A stretch of DNA of 64,000 nucleotides from Pseudomonas sp. K2I15 (lineage in GTDB: Bacteria > Pseudomonadota > Gammaproteobacteria > Pseudomonadales > Pseudomonadaceae): positions 1-64,000 of the forward strand of contig NZ_NIXO01000024.1 in NCBI RefSeq assembly GCF_002204795.1, written 5' to 3'. Position 1 is the first letter of the stretch. Every line of letters begins with the position of its first letter. Position numbers and translations under genes: made by a program. Under the pieces are notes generated by a model. That model saw only the letters and a list, made by a program, of their open reading frames with translations. It had not been told where the DNA came from and searched no databases. This document shows positions 10,189 through 19,982 of the stretch, in pieces.

Positions 10189-11187
10189 TTAGCTTTCCTG
10201 CGCTCTATAGGCGCCCGGTGTCAGCCCGGTCCACTTCTTGAACGCCCGATGAAACGCCGACGGTTCGGAAAACCCCAACTGCTCGGCGATTTCCTGCAAC
10301 GACAAATCCGCGCGCCCCAAGTGATAAATCGCAATGTCCCGGCGCAACTCATCCTTGAGCGCCTGAAAGCTGGTGCCGTCCTCCCGCAAATGCCGACGCA
10401 GGGTCTGCGGGCTGATATGCAAGTGCTGGGCGACGGCTTCCAGGTCGGGCCAGGGCGTGCGGTCGCGGCTTAATAAACGCCGCAACTGGCTGCTCAAACT
10501 GTCGCCTTCATCCGGTCGCGATAACAGGTCGGCCGGTGAACGCTCAAGAAAGTGCTTGAGGGTGCGCTCGTCCTGCAACAGCGGCAGGCTCAGGTATCGG
10601 CTGGGAAACACCAGGCTGCTGGTGGGCGCCGCGAAGACCTGCGGGCAGGGGAACAGCAAGTCGTATTCACTCGCGTGAGGCGGCGCCGGGTAGCTGAAGG
10701 TGGCCTGGTCGAGGCGGATGCGCTGGCCGATCAGCCAACTGCCGAGGCGATGCCAGATCACCAGCAGGCACTCACTGAGGAAGTGATCAGGGTCCCAGAG
10801 CTGCGAATCGTCCAGGCTCAAGCGGGCCATTTCCCCTTCGCGCGTCAGGTGCCAGCGCGGACCTTGCGGGAATAGGCTATAAAATAATAAACCGCGTTCC
10901 AGCGCTTTCTCCAGGGTGCGGCAATGAATCAGCGCGTGGCACATCATGGCGAACGTGCCGCGCTTGCTCGGGCCTTCGGCAAAACCCAGGTATTCGTCAT
11001 CCAGCGCCAGCCACAGCATTTGCAACAGCCGGGTGAATTGTTCCGGGGCGATGCGCGCGCGGGGTTCGCTCAGCAGTTCCGGGGTAATGCCCACTTGCTG
11101 CAGCAGGCCCGAGTAGTCGTAGCCGGCCCGGCGTGCACCGCCGAGGGCGGCCCGGGCGTAATGACTGGCGATGGTACGTTCACGCAT
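10189..11187 (-). CDS. AraC-family transcriptional regulator
   Basis: A 332-residue regulator with an N-terminal ligand or arabinose-binding-like domain of the OruR/AraC subgroup (about 20-205) and a C-terminal double helix-turn-helix (about 235-330: HISPQTLRRHLREDGTSFQ and IAEQLGFSEPSAFHRAFKKW). It is transcribed away from dctA, and the shared upstream region holds repeated palindromes. One of them lies only 21 bp before this start codon. The effector is unknown. A regulator gene sits in the same place next to dctA in P. aeruginosa. A role in controlling dctA is possible, although a sigma-54 promoter there points to a different activator. Confidence 0.88.
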   Translation of the reverse strand: MRERTIASHYARAALGGARRAGYDYSGLLQQVGITPELLSEPRARIAPEQFTRLLQMLWLALDDEYLGFAEGPSKRGTFAMMCHALIHCRTLEKALERGLLFYSLFPQGPRWHLTREGEMARLSLDDSQLWDPDHFLSECLLVIWHRLGSWLIGQRIRLDQATFSYPAPPHASEYDLLFPCPQVFAAPTSSLVFPSRYLSLPLLQDERTLKHFLERSPADLLSRPDEGDSLSSQLRRLLSRDRTPWPDLEAVAQHLHISPQTLRRHLREDGTSFQALKDELRRDIAIYHLGRADLSLQEIAEQLGFSEPSAFHRAFKKWTGLTPGAYRAQES

Positions 11188-11207
11188 GAGGGGCCTCGTC
11201 CATTGAG

Positions 11208-11297
11208 TGGCGGATGTTAGCCATCCAGTACAGGTGCAACAAGGCGGATATCCGCCAAATTGTAGGACGAGATCAGGAGTGGCGGCGGAAATCCGCC
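11208..11297. promoter_or_regulatory. Three upstream palindromes, candidate DctD-type enhancer sites
   Basis: TGGCGGATGTTAGCCA (11208-11223), the perfect 14-mer GGCGGATATCCGCC (11243-11256) and the perfect 14-mer GGCGGAAATCCGCC (11284-11297). They lie about 80-170 bp upstream of the sigma-54 promoter of dctA, where enhancer-binding proteins bind. As I recall, rhizobial DctD sites contain a similar GCGGAAATCCGC core. Confidence 0.65.
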
Positions 11298-11376
11298 ACC
11301 TTCTGTAGGCGGAGTCTGAGGCCTAAAACCACTCAAGCGCTTATGTCTAAAGGCCTTCAGCGGTTTTCAGTAAAAG

Positions 11377-11391
11377 TGGCACGACGCTTGC
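11377..11391 (+). promoter_or_regulatory. Sigma-54 promoter of dctA
   Basis: TGGCACGACGCTTGC matches the -24/-12 consensus TGGCACG-N4-TTGC without mismatch. The expected start is near 11403, about 118 nt before the dctA start codon. Confidence 0.85.
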
Positions 11392-11479
11392 GATAGGAGA
11401 CGCAGAACTGCCGTGCGCAGCTCGCAAACAACAAATCCCTCCAGTGCAGGAGGGTTCGCAATTCAAGTGTCGTGGGCAA

Positions 11480-11495
11480 TGGCGGATATTTGCCA
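11480..11495. promoter_or_regulatory. Fourth copy of the GGCGGAT-type palindrome in the dctA leader
   Basis: TGGCGGATATTTGCCA shares the half-site of the upstream copies but lies downstream of the sigma-54 promoter and 25 bp before the dctA start codon. Here it would act as a repression site or affect the leader RNA rather than serve as an enhancer. Confidence 0.5.
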
Positions 11496-11520
11496 CACGG
11501 GACGATTGAGGAACTTTGCA

Positions 11521-12855
11521 ATGACGACTCGTCAGCCACTGTACAAATCCCTGTATTTCCAGGTGATCGTTGCAATCGTTATCGGTATTTTGCTCGGCCA
11601 CTTCTACCCGCAGACCGGCGTGGCCCTCAAGCCACTGGGTGACGGCTTTATCAAGCTGATCAAAATGGTCATCGCCCCGATCATCTTCTGCACCGTTGTC
11701 AGCGGCATCGCTGGCATGCAAAGCATGAAATCGGTCGGCAAAACCGGTGGCTACGCGCTGCTGTACTTCGAAGTCGTTTCCACCATCGCCCTGCTGATCG
11801 GCCTGGTCGTGGTCAACGTTGTGCAACCGGGCGCCGGCATGCACATCGACGTGGCTACCCTGGACGCCTCTAAAGTCGCGGCCTACGTGACTGCCGGTGC
11901 AGACCAGAGCATCATTGGCTTCCTGCTGAACGTGATCCCGAACACCATCGTGGGTGCGTTCGCCACCGGTGACATCCTGCAAGTACTGATGTTCTCGGTG
12001 ATCTTCGGTTTCGCCCTGCATCGCCTGGGTGCCTACGGCAAGCCGGTGCTGGACTTCATCGATCGTTTCGCCCACGTGATGTTCAACATCATCAACATGA
12101 TCATGAAGCTCGCGCCACTGGGTGCCCTGGGCGCCATGGCGTTCACCATTGGTGCCTACGGTGTAGGTTCGCTGGTGCAGCTCGGTCAGCTGATGATCTG
12201 CTTCTACATCACCTGCATCCTGTTCGTGTTGATCGTGCTGGGTGGCATCTGCCGCGCTCACGGCTTCAGCGTCCTGAAACTGATCCGCTACATCCGTGAA
12301 GAGCTGCTGATCGTACTGGGTACTTCCTCGTCCGAATCCGCACTGCCACGCATGCTGATCAAAATGGAACGCCTGGGCGCCAAGAAGTCGGTAGTTGGCC
12401 TGGTTATCCCGACTGGCTACTCCTTCAACCTGGACGGTACTTCGATCTACCTGACCATGGCTGCTGTGTTCATCGCCCAGGCGACTGACACCCACATGGA
12501 CATCACCCACCAGATCACCCTGTTGCTGGTACTGCTGCTGTCCTCCAAGGGTGCTGCTGGCGTGACTGGTAGTGGCTTCATCGTACTGGCCGCGACCCTG
12601 TCGGCTGTTGGCCACCTGCCGGTTGCCGGCCTGGCGCTGATCCTGGGTATCGACCGCTTCATGTCCGAAGCCCGCGCACTGACCAACCTGGTAGGCAACG
12701 CCGTTGCGACCCTGGTTGTGGCCAAGTGGGTCAAGGAGCTGGACGAAGACAAACTGCAAGTCGAACTGGCTTCCGGTGGTCGCGGTATCTCCGAGACCCG
12801 CGAAGAAGACGACCTGGGCGTGGCCGAAGGCCCGGCTCCAACCGCCGTCAAGTAA
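11521..12855 (+). CDS. dctA: C4-dicarboxylate transporter DctA
   Basis: Proton or sodium-coupled uptake of succinate, fumarate and malate across the inner membrane (dicarboxylate/amino acid:cation symporter family), 444 residues. Diagnostic segments are the serine-rich [13 protein letters not shown] reentrant loop, [15 protein letters not shown] and [16 protein letters not shown], all very close to E. coli DctA and different from glutamate carriers such as GltP. The start [10 protein letters not shown] was chosen because GAGGAA lies 9 bp upstream. A longer open frame starts at 11413 but the extension is not DctA-like. The codons are rich in favoured forms. Regulation is by sigma-54 with probable DctD-type sites. 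Confidence 0.95.
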   Translation: MTTRQPLYKSLYFQVIVAIVIGILLGHFYPQTGVALKPLGDGFIKLIKMVIAPIIFCTVVSGIAGMQSMKSVGKTGGYALLYFEVVSTIALLIGLVVVNVVQPGAGMHIDVATLDASKVAAYVTAGADQSIIGFLLNVIPNTIVGAFATGDILQVLMFSVIFGFALHRLGAYGKPVLDFIDRFAHVMFNIINMIMKLAPLGALGAMAFTIGAYGVGSLVQLGQLMICFYITCILFVLIVLGGICRAHGFSVLKLIRYIREELLIVLGTSSSESALPRMLIKMERLGAKKSVVGLVIPTGYSFNLDGTSIYLTMAAVFIAQATDTHMDITHQITLLLVLLLSSKGAAGVTGSGFIVLAATLSAVGHLPVAGLALILGIDRFMSEARALTNLVGNAVATLVVAKWVKELDEDKLQVELASGGRGISETREEDDLGVAEGPAPTAVK

Positions 12856-12871
12856 GGCTGCACCGTGTGTG

Positions 12872-12899
12872 AAAAACCCATCCTCGGATGGGTTTTTTT
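12872..12899 (+). terminator. Rho-independent terminator of dctA
   Basis: The arms AAACCCATCC and GGATGGGTTT are followed by a T-run, 16 bp after the dctA stop codon. Confidence 0.92.
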
Positions 12900-13004
12900 A
12901 TGCCTGCCATAAACATCAGTCACCCCGGATGATGGTTTATGTGATTGCCGCTTACGGCCAGGTTTGCCTACTCTGTGAGCTATCGAATCGGAATCGGAGT
13001 CTTC

Positions 13005-14186
13005 ATGTCAGGCCCCTTGGCGTCCCTCAAAGTATTGGATTTCTCCACCCTGCTGCCGGGGCCGTTCGCCTCGTTGCTGCTGGCCGACATGGGCGCCGAG
13101 GTGCTGCGCATCGAGTCCCCCACACGCCTGGACCTGCTGCGGGTATTGCCGCCCCATGATCAGGGTGTGTCGGCCAGCCATGCCTACCTGAACCGCAACA
13201 AACGCAGCCTGGCCCTGGACCTCAAGCAGGCCGAGGCGGTGGCGATCGTGCGGCAGTTGGTGGCCGACTACGACATCGTCCTGGAGCAGTTTCGCCCCGG
13301 GGTGATGGAACGCCTGGGCCTGGGTTACGAGGCCTTGAAGGCGATCAACCCGAAGCTGATCTACGTCTCCATCACCGGCTACGGCCAGACCGGCCCCTAC
13401 AAGGACCGCGCCGGCCATGACATCAACTACCTGGCGCTGGCGGGTGTCGCCAGTTACACCGGGCGCCAGGACAGCGGGCCGTTGCCCCTGGGCGTGCAGT
13501 TGGCAGACGTGGGCGGCGGCTCGTTGCACGCGGTGGTCGGCTTGCTGGCGGCGGTCATTGCCCGGCAGCACAGCGGCGCAGGGCAGTACCTGGACGTGAG
13601 CATGACCGACTGCGCCTTCAGCCTGAATGCCATGGCCGGCGCGGGTTATCTTGCGTGTGGCGTGGAGCCTGCGTGGGAGAACCAGGTGCTCAATGGCGGC
13701 AGCTTTTATGACTATTACCGCTCGCGCGAGGGGCGGTGGTTGTCTGTGGGCAGCCTGGAGCCGGCCTTTATGCAGCAGTTGTGTGCAGCCCTTGGGCGCC
13801 CCGAGTTGGCGGCGCAGGGTTTGTCACCCAAGCCCGAGCAGCAGAAAGCCCTCAAGCTGGCGTTGCAGGTCGAGTTCGAGAAACTCAGCTTTGATGAGCT
13901 GCGTGAGCTGTTTGCCGGGATTGATGCGTGTGTCGAGCCGGTGCTGCACCTGAGCGAGGCCGTTGAGCACCCGCAGTTGAAAGCCCGGGAGCTGGTCAGC
14001 CAGGTGCCGCGGGGCGATGGTTCCAGCCAGGCGCAAATGGCCTGCCCGCTGAAGTTTTCCGAGGGTTTGCCGCCCGCCAGGCACATTGGCGCGGCGGTGG
14101 GTGCCCACACGGATGAGGTGTTGGGGGAATTAGGGTTCAGTGCTCAGCAGATAGACGATTTGCGGCGTGCCAAGGTAATTAAGTAG
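13005..14186 (+). CDS. CaiB/BaiF-family CoA transferase or alpha-methylacyl-CoA racemase
   Basis: Class III CoA-transferase fold, 393 residues, acting on acyl-CoA thioesters in the cytosol. The N-terminal signature LKVLDFSTLLPGPFA, the ADMGAEVLRIE segment and the AGHDINYLALAG motif are clear. The His-Asp of GHDINY lines up with catalytic residues of the alpha-methylacyl-CoA racemases, so racemase activity is somewhat more likely than formyl- or carnitine-CoA transfer. Start at MSGPLASLK, with GGAG 6 bp upstream. It stands alone: terminator before, REPIN after, no acyl-CoA genes adjacent, so the substrate cannot be told from context. Confidence 0.85.
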   Translation: MSGPLASLKVLDFSTLLPGPFASLLLADMGAEVLRIESPTRLDLLRVLPPHDQGVSASHAYLNRNKRSLALDLKQAEAVAIVRQLVADYDIVLEQFRPGVMERLGLGYEALKAINPKLIYVSITGYGQTGPYKDRAGHDINYLALAGVASYTGRQDSGPLPLGVQLADVGGGSLHAVVGLLAAVIARQHSGAGQYLDVSMTDCAFSLNAMAGAGYLACGVEPAWENQVLNGGSFYDYYRSREGRWLSVGSLEPAFMQQLCAALGRPELAAQGLSPKPEQQKALKLALQVEFEKLSFDELRELFAGIDACVEPVLHLSEAVEHPQLKARELVSQVPRGDGSSQAQMACPLKFSEGLPPARHIGAAVGAHTDEVLGELGFSAQQIDDLRRAKVIK

Positions 14187-14196
14187 CGCTTTGGCC

Positions 14197-14290
14197 GGCC
14201 CCTTCGCGAGCAAGCCCGCTCCCACATTAGACTGCATTCCAAAAGTGGAACTGGGTCCAATGTGGGAGCGGGCTTGCTCGCGAAAGGGCC
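14197..14290. repeat. REPIN, GGGAGCGGGCTTGC type
   Basis: Two inverted REP copies (CTTCGCGAGCAAGCCCGCTC ... GAGCGGGCTTGCTCGCGAAAG), with ggcc at both outer ends, lie between convergent genes. Same family as the repeats at 19462, 43555 and 59394. Confidence 0.9.
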
Positions 14291-14309
14291 CTTACAGCCA
14301 CCACAAACC

Positions 14310-14804
14310 TTACTCGACGCGGGTTTCCCCGGTAAACACCAGAGTCTGCCGACACCTGCGGCACAAATACCGCCGGTCCTGGCTCACCAGCCCGTGACGC
14401 TGTGGCGAAAACGGGAAGTCGCTGTCGGCACACGGGCAGCGGTAGATATAGCGCGTTACGCGCCGCCGCTGGATTTCATAGGTGTGGCAGCGGTCCGGCG
14501 GCAGTTCGTAAACCCCACGCATGATCAACTGCCATTCCTCGCCATGGGGCTGGATGCGCTCGCCGAACAATTGGTGGGCAATCAGGTGCGCCACTTCATG
14601 GGCGACCGTCTGTTTAAGGAAGTGTTGGCTGTTTTCACGGTACAACTGGGGGTTGAAGCGCAGCAGGTTCTCGTGCAAATGCGCGACGCCGGCCTTCTGG
14701 CCCCGCAGCTTGAGGCTGACCTGGGGGCGTTTGAAGCTTCGTTTGAAAAAGGATTCGGCTTGCAGGAAACAATCTTCGACGCGGGTATTGAGTTGCTCGG
14801 GCAT
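14310..14804 (-). CDS. sprT: SprT family zinc metalloprotease-like protein
   Basis: A 164-residue SprT/Spartan-domain protein. It has the zinc-binding HEVAH motif (His69-His73) followed by a C-terminal cysteine cluster (CPC, then CRRC) that forms a zinc ribbon. The eukaryotic relative Spartan removes DNA-protein crosslinks, but the substrate of bacterial SprT is not established. The start MPEQLNTRVE was chosen as family-like, with GGAG 11 nt upstream; an ATG three codons earlier is too close to that site. It lies downstream of the Yip1-family gene on the same strand, beyond a small terminator-like hairpin. Confidence 0.88.
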   Translation of the reverse strand: MPEQLNTRVEDCFLQAESFFKRSFKRPQVSLKLRGQKAGVAHLHENLLRFNPQLYRENSQHFLKQTVAHEVAHLIAHQLFGERIQPHGEEWQLIMRGVYELPPDRCHTYEIQRRRVTRYIYRCPCADSDFPFSPQRHGLVSQDRRYLCRRCRQTLVFTGETRVE

Positions 14805-14892
14805 GCTGTACATATCTCCAGAGATGTCCAGTATGCCGCAAACAACGGTGTATCCGAATCTGTCAGGCGCCGAATGGTCATGCATAACGCAC

Positions 14893-14914
14893 AAAGCCAC
14901 CTTGCGGTGGCTTT
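14893..14914 (-). terminator. Hairpin ending the Yip1-family transcript
   Basis: AAAGCCACC-TTGC-GGTGGCTTTT forms a stable short stem with T-rich flanks on both strands, 20 bp after the stop of the gene at 14934-15536. Confidence 0.6.
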
Positions 14915-14933
14915 TCCTGCGGGTTGAGCCGCG

Positions 14934-15536
14934 TCAGTTGGTGTAGATCGGGCCTACGCCCAGCCCCCAGACGATCACGGTAAAGGCCATGATCGCCACC
15001 AGCACCACCAGGCCTACCGCCAGCACCGAGCTGGAAAACAGGAAGCCTTCGTCCGGGTTGATGTTCATGAACGTCGGCAACCCTACGTACAGCAGGTACA
15101 CCGTGTAGCAGATGGCGGCTGTGCCGACGACCATGCCCAGCCACATATGCGGGTACAGCGCCGCCAGCCCGCCGATAAACAGCGGTGTCGCGGTGTAGGT
15201 GGCAAACGCCACGCAGCGCGCCATGCTGGGGTTGGCGTCATAAGTACGGGCCATCCAGTGAATGAACGCGCCCATCACCGCCACGCCGCCGAGCATCGCC
15301 GCGTAAGACATGATGGTCATCCACAACGCGCTTTCCACCGTCAGCATGACCGGTGCACGGCTGCCGATGACCCAACCTACCTGAGTGGTGCCGATAAAGG
15401 CTGATACCGCGGGGATCGCCGCGAGAATCAGGGTGTGGGTGAGGTACATGTGGCCGATGCTTTCTTCTTTATCGCCACGAATTTCCCGCCATTCCTGGTC
15501 GGGGTGGGTGAAAAGTCCCACGACGTGATGGATCAT
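14934..15536 (-). CDS. Yip1-family inner-membrane protein
   Basis: A 200-residue polytopic membrane protein of the Yip1 domain family, common in Pseudomonas and without a firmly known function. About five hydrophobic segments are visible, with a short cytosolic N-terminus containing THPDQEWREI, the typical opening of these proteins. The start MIHHVVGLF was chosen because AGGAG lies about 10 nt upstream. A much longer open frame to 15788 would read through the intergenic region and is not family-like. It is divergent from ttcA. Confidence 0.85.
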   Translation of the reverse strand: MIHHVVGLFTHPDQEWREIRGDKEESIGHMYLTHTLILAAIPAVSAFIGTTQVGWVIGSRAPVMLTVESALWMTIMSYAAMLGGVAVMGAFIHWMARTYDANPSMARCVAFATYTATPLFIGGLAALYPHMWLGMVVGTAAICYTVYLLYVGLPTFMNINPDEGFLFSSSVLAVGLVVLVAIMAFTVIVWGLGVGPIYTN

Positions 15537-15617
15537 GCCAGTCACTCCTGTCGTTATTACCATCGCCCCCCAGCGGAGCGCCCACGGGCCAATTGGCCTG
15601 AAAGGTCTGGATATATG

Positions 15618-15634
15618 TGCGACCTTATGTCGCA
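15618..15634. promoter_or_regulatory. Palindrome between the Yip1-family gene and ttcA
   Basis: TGCGAC-CTTAT-GTCGCA has 6-bp arms in the 257-bp divergent intergenic region, 82 bp upstream of the Yip1-family start. It is a candidate operator or hairpin for an unknown regulator. Nothing else clear is seen in this intergenic region. Confidence 0.3.
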
Positions 15635-15793
15635 GTATAGGAAGTGGTGACCGGAAAAACTGTAGGGCTTTAGAGCAAATTGCGCTGTAAACATTGGGCT
15701 TAATCGCGGCGGGGTCTGTTAATTGGAACTCGGTCGTCCATCCCGGTAAAATACCCGGCTTTTCGTCACATACCTTTCGCGGATCCAAGCGCC

Positions 15794-16618
15794 ATGGGCA
15801 CTCTTACGGTCAACCAGAACAAACTGCAAAAACGCCTGCGTCGCCAGGCCGGTGAGGCAGTCGCCGATTTCAACATGATCGAAGAGGGCGACAAGGTCAT
15901 GGTCTGCCTGTCTGGCGGCAAAGACAGCTACACCCTGCTCGACATGCTGATGCACCTGCAAAAGGTCGCGCCGATCAAGTTCGAGATCGTCGCCGTGAAC
16001 ATGGACCAGAAGCAGCCGGGTTTTCCCGAGCACGTGCTGCCGGCCTACCTCAAGGAACTGGGGGTCGAGTACCACATCGTCGAGAAAGACACCTACTCGG
16101 TGGTCAAGGAACTGATCCCGGAAGGCAAGACCACCTGCTCGCTGTGCTCGCGCCTGCGCCGTGGCACGCTCTACACCTTTGCCGACGAAATCGGCGCGAC
16201 CAAAATGGCTCTGGGTCATCACCGCGATGACATCGTCGAAACCTTCTTTCTCAACATGTTCTTCAACGGCAGCCTCAAGGCCATGCCGCCCAAGCTGCGG
16301 GCCGATGACGGGCGCAACGTGGTGATTCGCCCGCTGGCGTACTGCCATGAGCGGGACATCCAGGCGTATTCGGACCTCAAGCAATTCCCGATCATCCCGT
16401 GCAACCTCTGCGGCTCCCAGGAAAACCTGCAACGCCAGGTGGTCAAGGACATGCTCCAGGACTGGGACCGCAAGACCCCGGGCCGTGTCGACAGCATCTT
16501 CCGCAGCTTGCAGAACGTGCAGCCGTCGCAGTTGGCCGACCGTAACCTGTTCGACTTCACCAGCCTGCGTATCGACGAAAGCGCGGCGTCGCGCTTCGTC
16601 AACGTAGTGAACCTCTGA
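15794..16618 (+). CDS. ttcA: tRNA 2-thiocytidine(32) synthetase TtcA
   Basis: ATP- and iron-sulfur-dependent enzyme that thiolates cytidine 32 of certain tRNAs, 274 residues. The PP-loop SGGKDS is at 40-45. Cysteine pairs CSLC (about 115-118) and CNLC (about 206-209) supply cluster ligands and the sulfur-handling site. [17 protein letters not shown] is typical of TtcA as opposed to TilS. The ribosome-binding site is weak. A hairpin terminator follows at 16640. Confidence 0.95.
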   Translation: MGTLTVNQNKLQKRLRRQAGEAVADFNMIEEGDKVMVCLSGGKDSYTLLDMLMHLQKVAPIKFEIVAVNMDQKQPGFPEHVLPAYLKELGVEYHIVEKDTYSVVKELIPEGKTTCSLCSRLRRGTLYTFADEIGATKMALGHHRDDIVETFFLNMFFNGSLKAMPPKLRADDGRNVVIRPLAYCHERDIQAYSDLKQFPIIPCNLCGSQENLQRQVVKDMLQDWDRKTPGRVDSIFRSLQNVQPSQLADRNLFDFTSLRIDESAASRFVNVVNL

Positions 16619-16639
16619 GCGCTTTCACGGCTCTGACAG

Positions 16640-16664
16640 ACGGCGCTCCTGGGCGCCGTTTTCA
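16640..16664 (+). terminator. Rho-independent terminator of ttcA
   Basis: ACGGCGC-TCCTGG-GCGCCGT followed by TTT, 21 bp after the ttcA stop. Confidence 0.75.
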
Positions 16665-16685
16665 TTTCAATCCTTAGGAGAGGGC

Positions 16686-17357
16686 ATGCGCGATTACAAG
16701 TGGCTGCACGAATATTGTCTGAACCGTTTTGGTTCGGCGGCCGAGCTGGAAGCCCATTTGCCTGTGCCCCTGACCCCGGCGCAACTGCGCAAGATCAGTG
16801 ATGACCGCTACCTGTCGACCCTGTCGCTGCGAGTGTTTCGCGCCGGGCTCAAACACAGCGTGGTGGACGCCAAGTGGCCGGCCTTCGAGCAGGTGTTCTT
16901 TGGGTTTGACCCGGAAAAAGTCGTGCTGATGGGCGCCGAGCACCTGGAGCGGCTGATGCAGGACACGCGCATCATCCGCCACCTGGGCAAGCTCAAGAGC
17001 GTGCCGCGCAATGCGCAGATGATTCTGGATATCGAAAAGGAAAAGGGCAGCTTCGGTGCGCTGATTGCCGACTGGCCGGTGACCGATATCGTCGGCCTGT
17101 GGAAGTACCTCAGCAAGCACGGCCACCAGTTAGGCGGGCTGTCGGCGCCGCGCTTTTTGCGCATGGTGGGCAAGGACACGTTCGTGCCGAGCTATGACGT
17201 GGTGGCGGCGCTGAATGCGCAGAAAATTGTCGACAAGGTGCCCACCAGCCTGCGGGACCTGGCCACGGTGCAGGGCGCGTTCAACCAGTGGCATGCCGAG
17301 AGCGGGCGGCCGATGTGCCAGTTGTCGATGATGTTGGCGTATACCGTGAACCACTAA
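16686..17357 (+). CDS. DNA-3-methyladenine glycosylase I-like protein
   Basis: A 223-residue protein that resembles the Tag family (helix-hairpin-helix glycosylases removing 3-methyladenine) in overall length and in the segments DAKWPAFEQVFFGFDPEKV, IIRHLGKLKSVPRNAQ and GGLSAPRFLRMVGKDTF. It lacks the full zinc-binding Cys/His set of classical Tag at its N-terminus, so the exact activity is uncertain. Divergent members of this family are widespread in Pseudomonas. Strong ribosome-binding site TAGGAGAGGG 5 bp before the start. It ends just before a REPIN. Confidence 0.75.
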   Translation: MRDYKWLHEYCLNRFGSAAELEAHLPVPLTPAQLRKISDDRYLSTLSLRVFRAGLKHSVVDAKWPAFEQVFFGFDPEKVVLMGAEHLERLMQDTRIIRHLGKLKSVPRNAQMILDIEKEKGSFGALIADWPVTDIVGLWKYLSKHGHQLGGLSAPRFLRMVGKDTFVPSYDVVAALNAQKIVDKVPTSLRDLATVQGAFNQWHAESGRPMCQLSMMLAYTVNH

Positions 17358-17373
17358 GTCCGACGAATAACCC

Positions 17374-17485
17374 TGTGGCGAGGGAGCTTGCTGTGGCGAG
17401 GGAGCTTGCTCCCGCTGGAGTGCGAAGCGCTCCCAGGATTTTGGGGCCGCTGCGCAGCCCAGCGGGAGCAAGCTCCCTCGCCACA
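17374..17485. repeat. REPIN, GGGAGCTTGC type, with duplicated left head
   Basis: The left arm begins with an 18-bp unit TGTGGCGAGGGAGCTTGC that is repeated at once at 17392 and then continues as the full REP. The right arm ends once in GCAAGCTCCCTCGCCACA. The 94 bp from 17392 to 17485 are identical to 21551-21644. Confidence 0.92.
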
Positions 17486-17514
17486 CTTATCTGGGCTTGC
17501 CTGAAGAAATGCGT

Positions 17515-18882
<1,368 letters not shown>

Positions 18883-18997
18883 GTGCGGGTCGCATCTTGC
18901 GTAAGGTGGCGGGTATTCTACCCGCGCTGCGCCACGTCCTTAAACCATGAGAGGCGATAGGCCGCAGCCAACGTTCATTTTTACGAAGGATTACCCC

Positions 18998-19459
18998 ATG
19001 ACGAGGCGACTGTTAGGCGCATTGGCAATCATCGGCACGCTGCTGCTCAGCGGCTGTGGCAATGATTATGGCGTTGACCAATACGGTCAGAAAGTGGCCG
19101 CCGAGCGCCTGGACAAGCAATGGCTGGTGGTCAACTACTGGGCCGAGTGGTGTGGCCCGTGCCGTACCGAAATCCCCGAACTCAACGCCTTGGCCGAACA
19201 GCTCAAGGGCCAGTCGGTGGGTGTGTTCGGGGTGAATTTCGACAACGTCCAGGGTGAAGAACTCAAAAGCGCCAGCGACAAGCTGGGCATCAAGTTCACC
19301 GTACTGGCGCAGAACCCGGACGGGATCTTCGACATTCCCCGCAGCGAGGCCTTGCCGGTGACGTACATCATCGATGACAAGGGCAAGGTGCGCGAGCAAC
19401 TGATGGGTGAGCAGACGGCGGAGGGGGTGTTGGCCAAGCTCAAGGCGTTGCGCGGTTAA
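18998..19459 (+). CDS. TlpA-like thioredoxin-fold lipoprotein
   Basis: A 153-residue disulfide reductase-like protein. The signal peptide carries a lipobox LLSGC (Cys20), so it should be membrane-anchored in the periplasm. The active site is WCGPC (Cys52, Cys55). Glu59 and the cis-Pro loop EALPVTYII are present. It probably supplies reducing power to a periplasmic partner. The start MTRRLLGALA was chosen because GAAGGA lies upstream and it gives a proper signal peptide; an ATG 17 codons upstream would not. A REPIN follows immediately. Confidence 0.9.
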   Translation: MTRRLLGALAIIGTLLLSGCGNDYGVDQYGQKVAAERLDKQWLVVNYWAEWCGPCRTEIPELNALAEQLKGQSVGVFGVNFDNVQGEELKSASDKLGIKFTVLAQNPDGIFDIPRSEALPVTYIIDDKGKVREQLMGEQTAEGVLAKLKALRG

Positions 19460-19461
19460 AA

Positions 19462-19555
19462 AATGTGGGAGCGGGCTTGCTCGCGAATGCGGTGGATCAG
19501 TCGATGTATCTGGTGACTGTCGCACCGTTTTCGCGAGCAAGCCCGCTCCCACATT
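19462..19555. repeat. REPIN, GGGAGCGGGCTTGC type
   Basis: AATGTGGGAGCGGGCTTGCT facing its inverse, closing with CCCACATT. The spacer includes GGTGGATCAGTCGAT, shared in diverged form with the REPIN at 43555. It begins 2 bp after the TlpA-like stop codon. Confidence 0.92.
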
Positions 19556-19577
19556 TAGATCTGTTGCGCCTTACAGA

Positions 19578-19982
19578 TCAGCCTTCCTCCAGCCACAACC
19601 GCAATGGCATGCCATCCGCCGGCCAGAAACGGGTTTGTTCGATCGGTGAGATGTCCCAGCGCTGCACGCCTTGCAGGGCCTGGAAGAAGCGGTGCTCCTG
19701 CTCCATCAGCGCTTCGGCGCAGAGTTTGCGGGTGCTGCCGACCTTGCCGAAGCTCAGCTTGTCGCCGTCCACGGTGTACGGCGCAAACCAGTGGTTGCAG
19801 CCGCCGTTGCCGTAGGCGCGGCCATCGGCGCCGAGGGTCACGGTCAGGTGCGCGTAATCCATCAATGGCCGCTCACCGATCCATTCCACCACGTAGCTGT
19901 GGTCCTGCTTGAGCTTGACCTCATCGCTGGCGCAGCCCGCCAGGCCTGCGCCCAGCACGGCCAGCATCAGCAAGGCTTTCAT
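19578..19982 (-). CDS. META-domain (HslJ-like) lipoprotein
   Basis: A 134-residue lipoprotein. The signal peptide MKALLMLAVLGAGLAGC has a lipobox LAGC, with Cys17 as the lipid attachment site. The remainder is a META/HslJ-type domain, with the GADGRAYGNGGCNHWFAPY signature and a second Cys in RKLCA that could pair with it. HslJ homologues affect heat sensitivity and novobiocin resistance in E. coli; the molecular role is unknown. The start overlaps the stop of the upstream gene by 4 bp (ATGA), indicating coupled expression. Confidence 0.85.
   Translation of the reverse strand: MKALLMLAVLGAGLAGCASDEVKLKQDHSYVVEWIGERPLMDYAHLTVTLGADGRAYGNGGCNHWFAPYTVDGDKLSFGKVGSTRKLCAEALMEQEHRFFQALQGVQRWDISPIEQTRFWPADGMPLRLWLEEG

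Noticed and set aside
11347-12759. Long Gln/His/Asp-rich frame opposite dctA
   Set aside because: Antisense shadow of a gene with strongly biased codons; no signal or domain.
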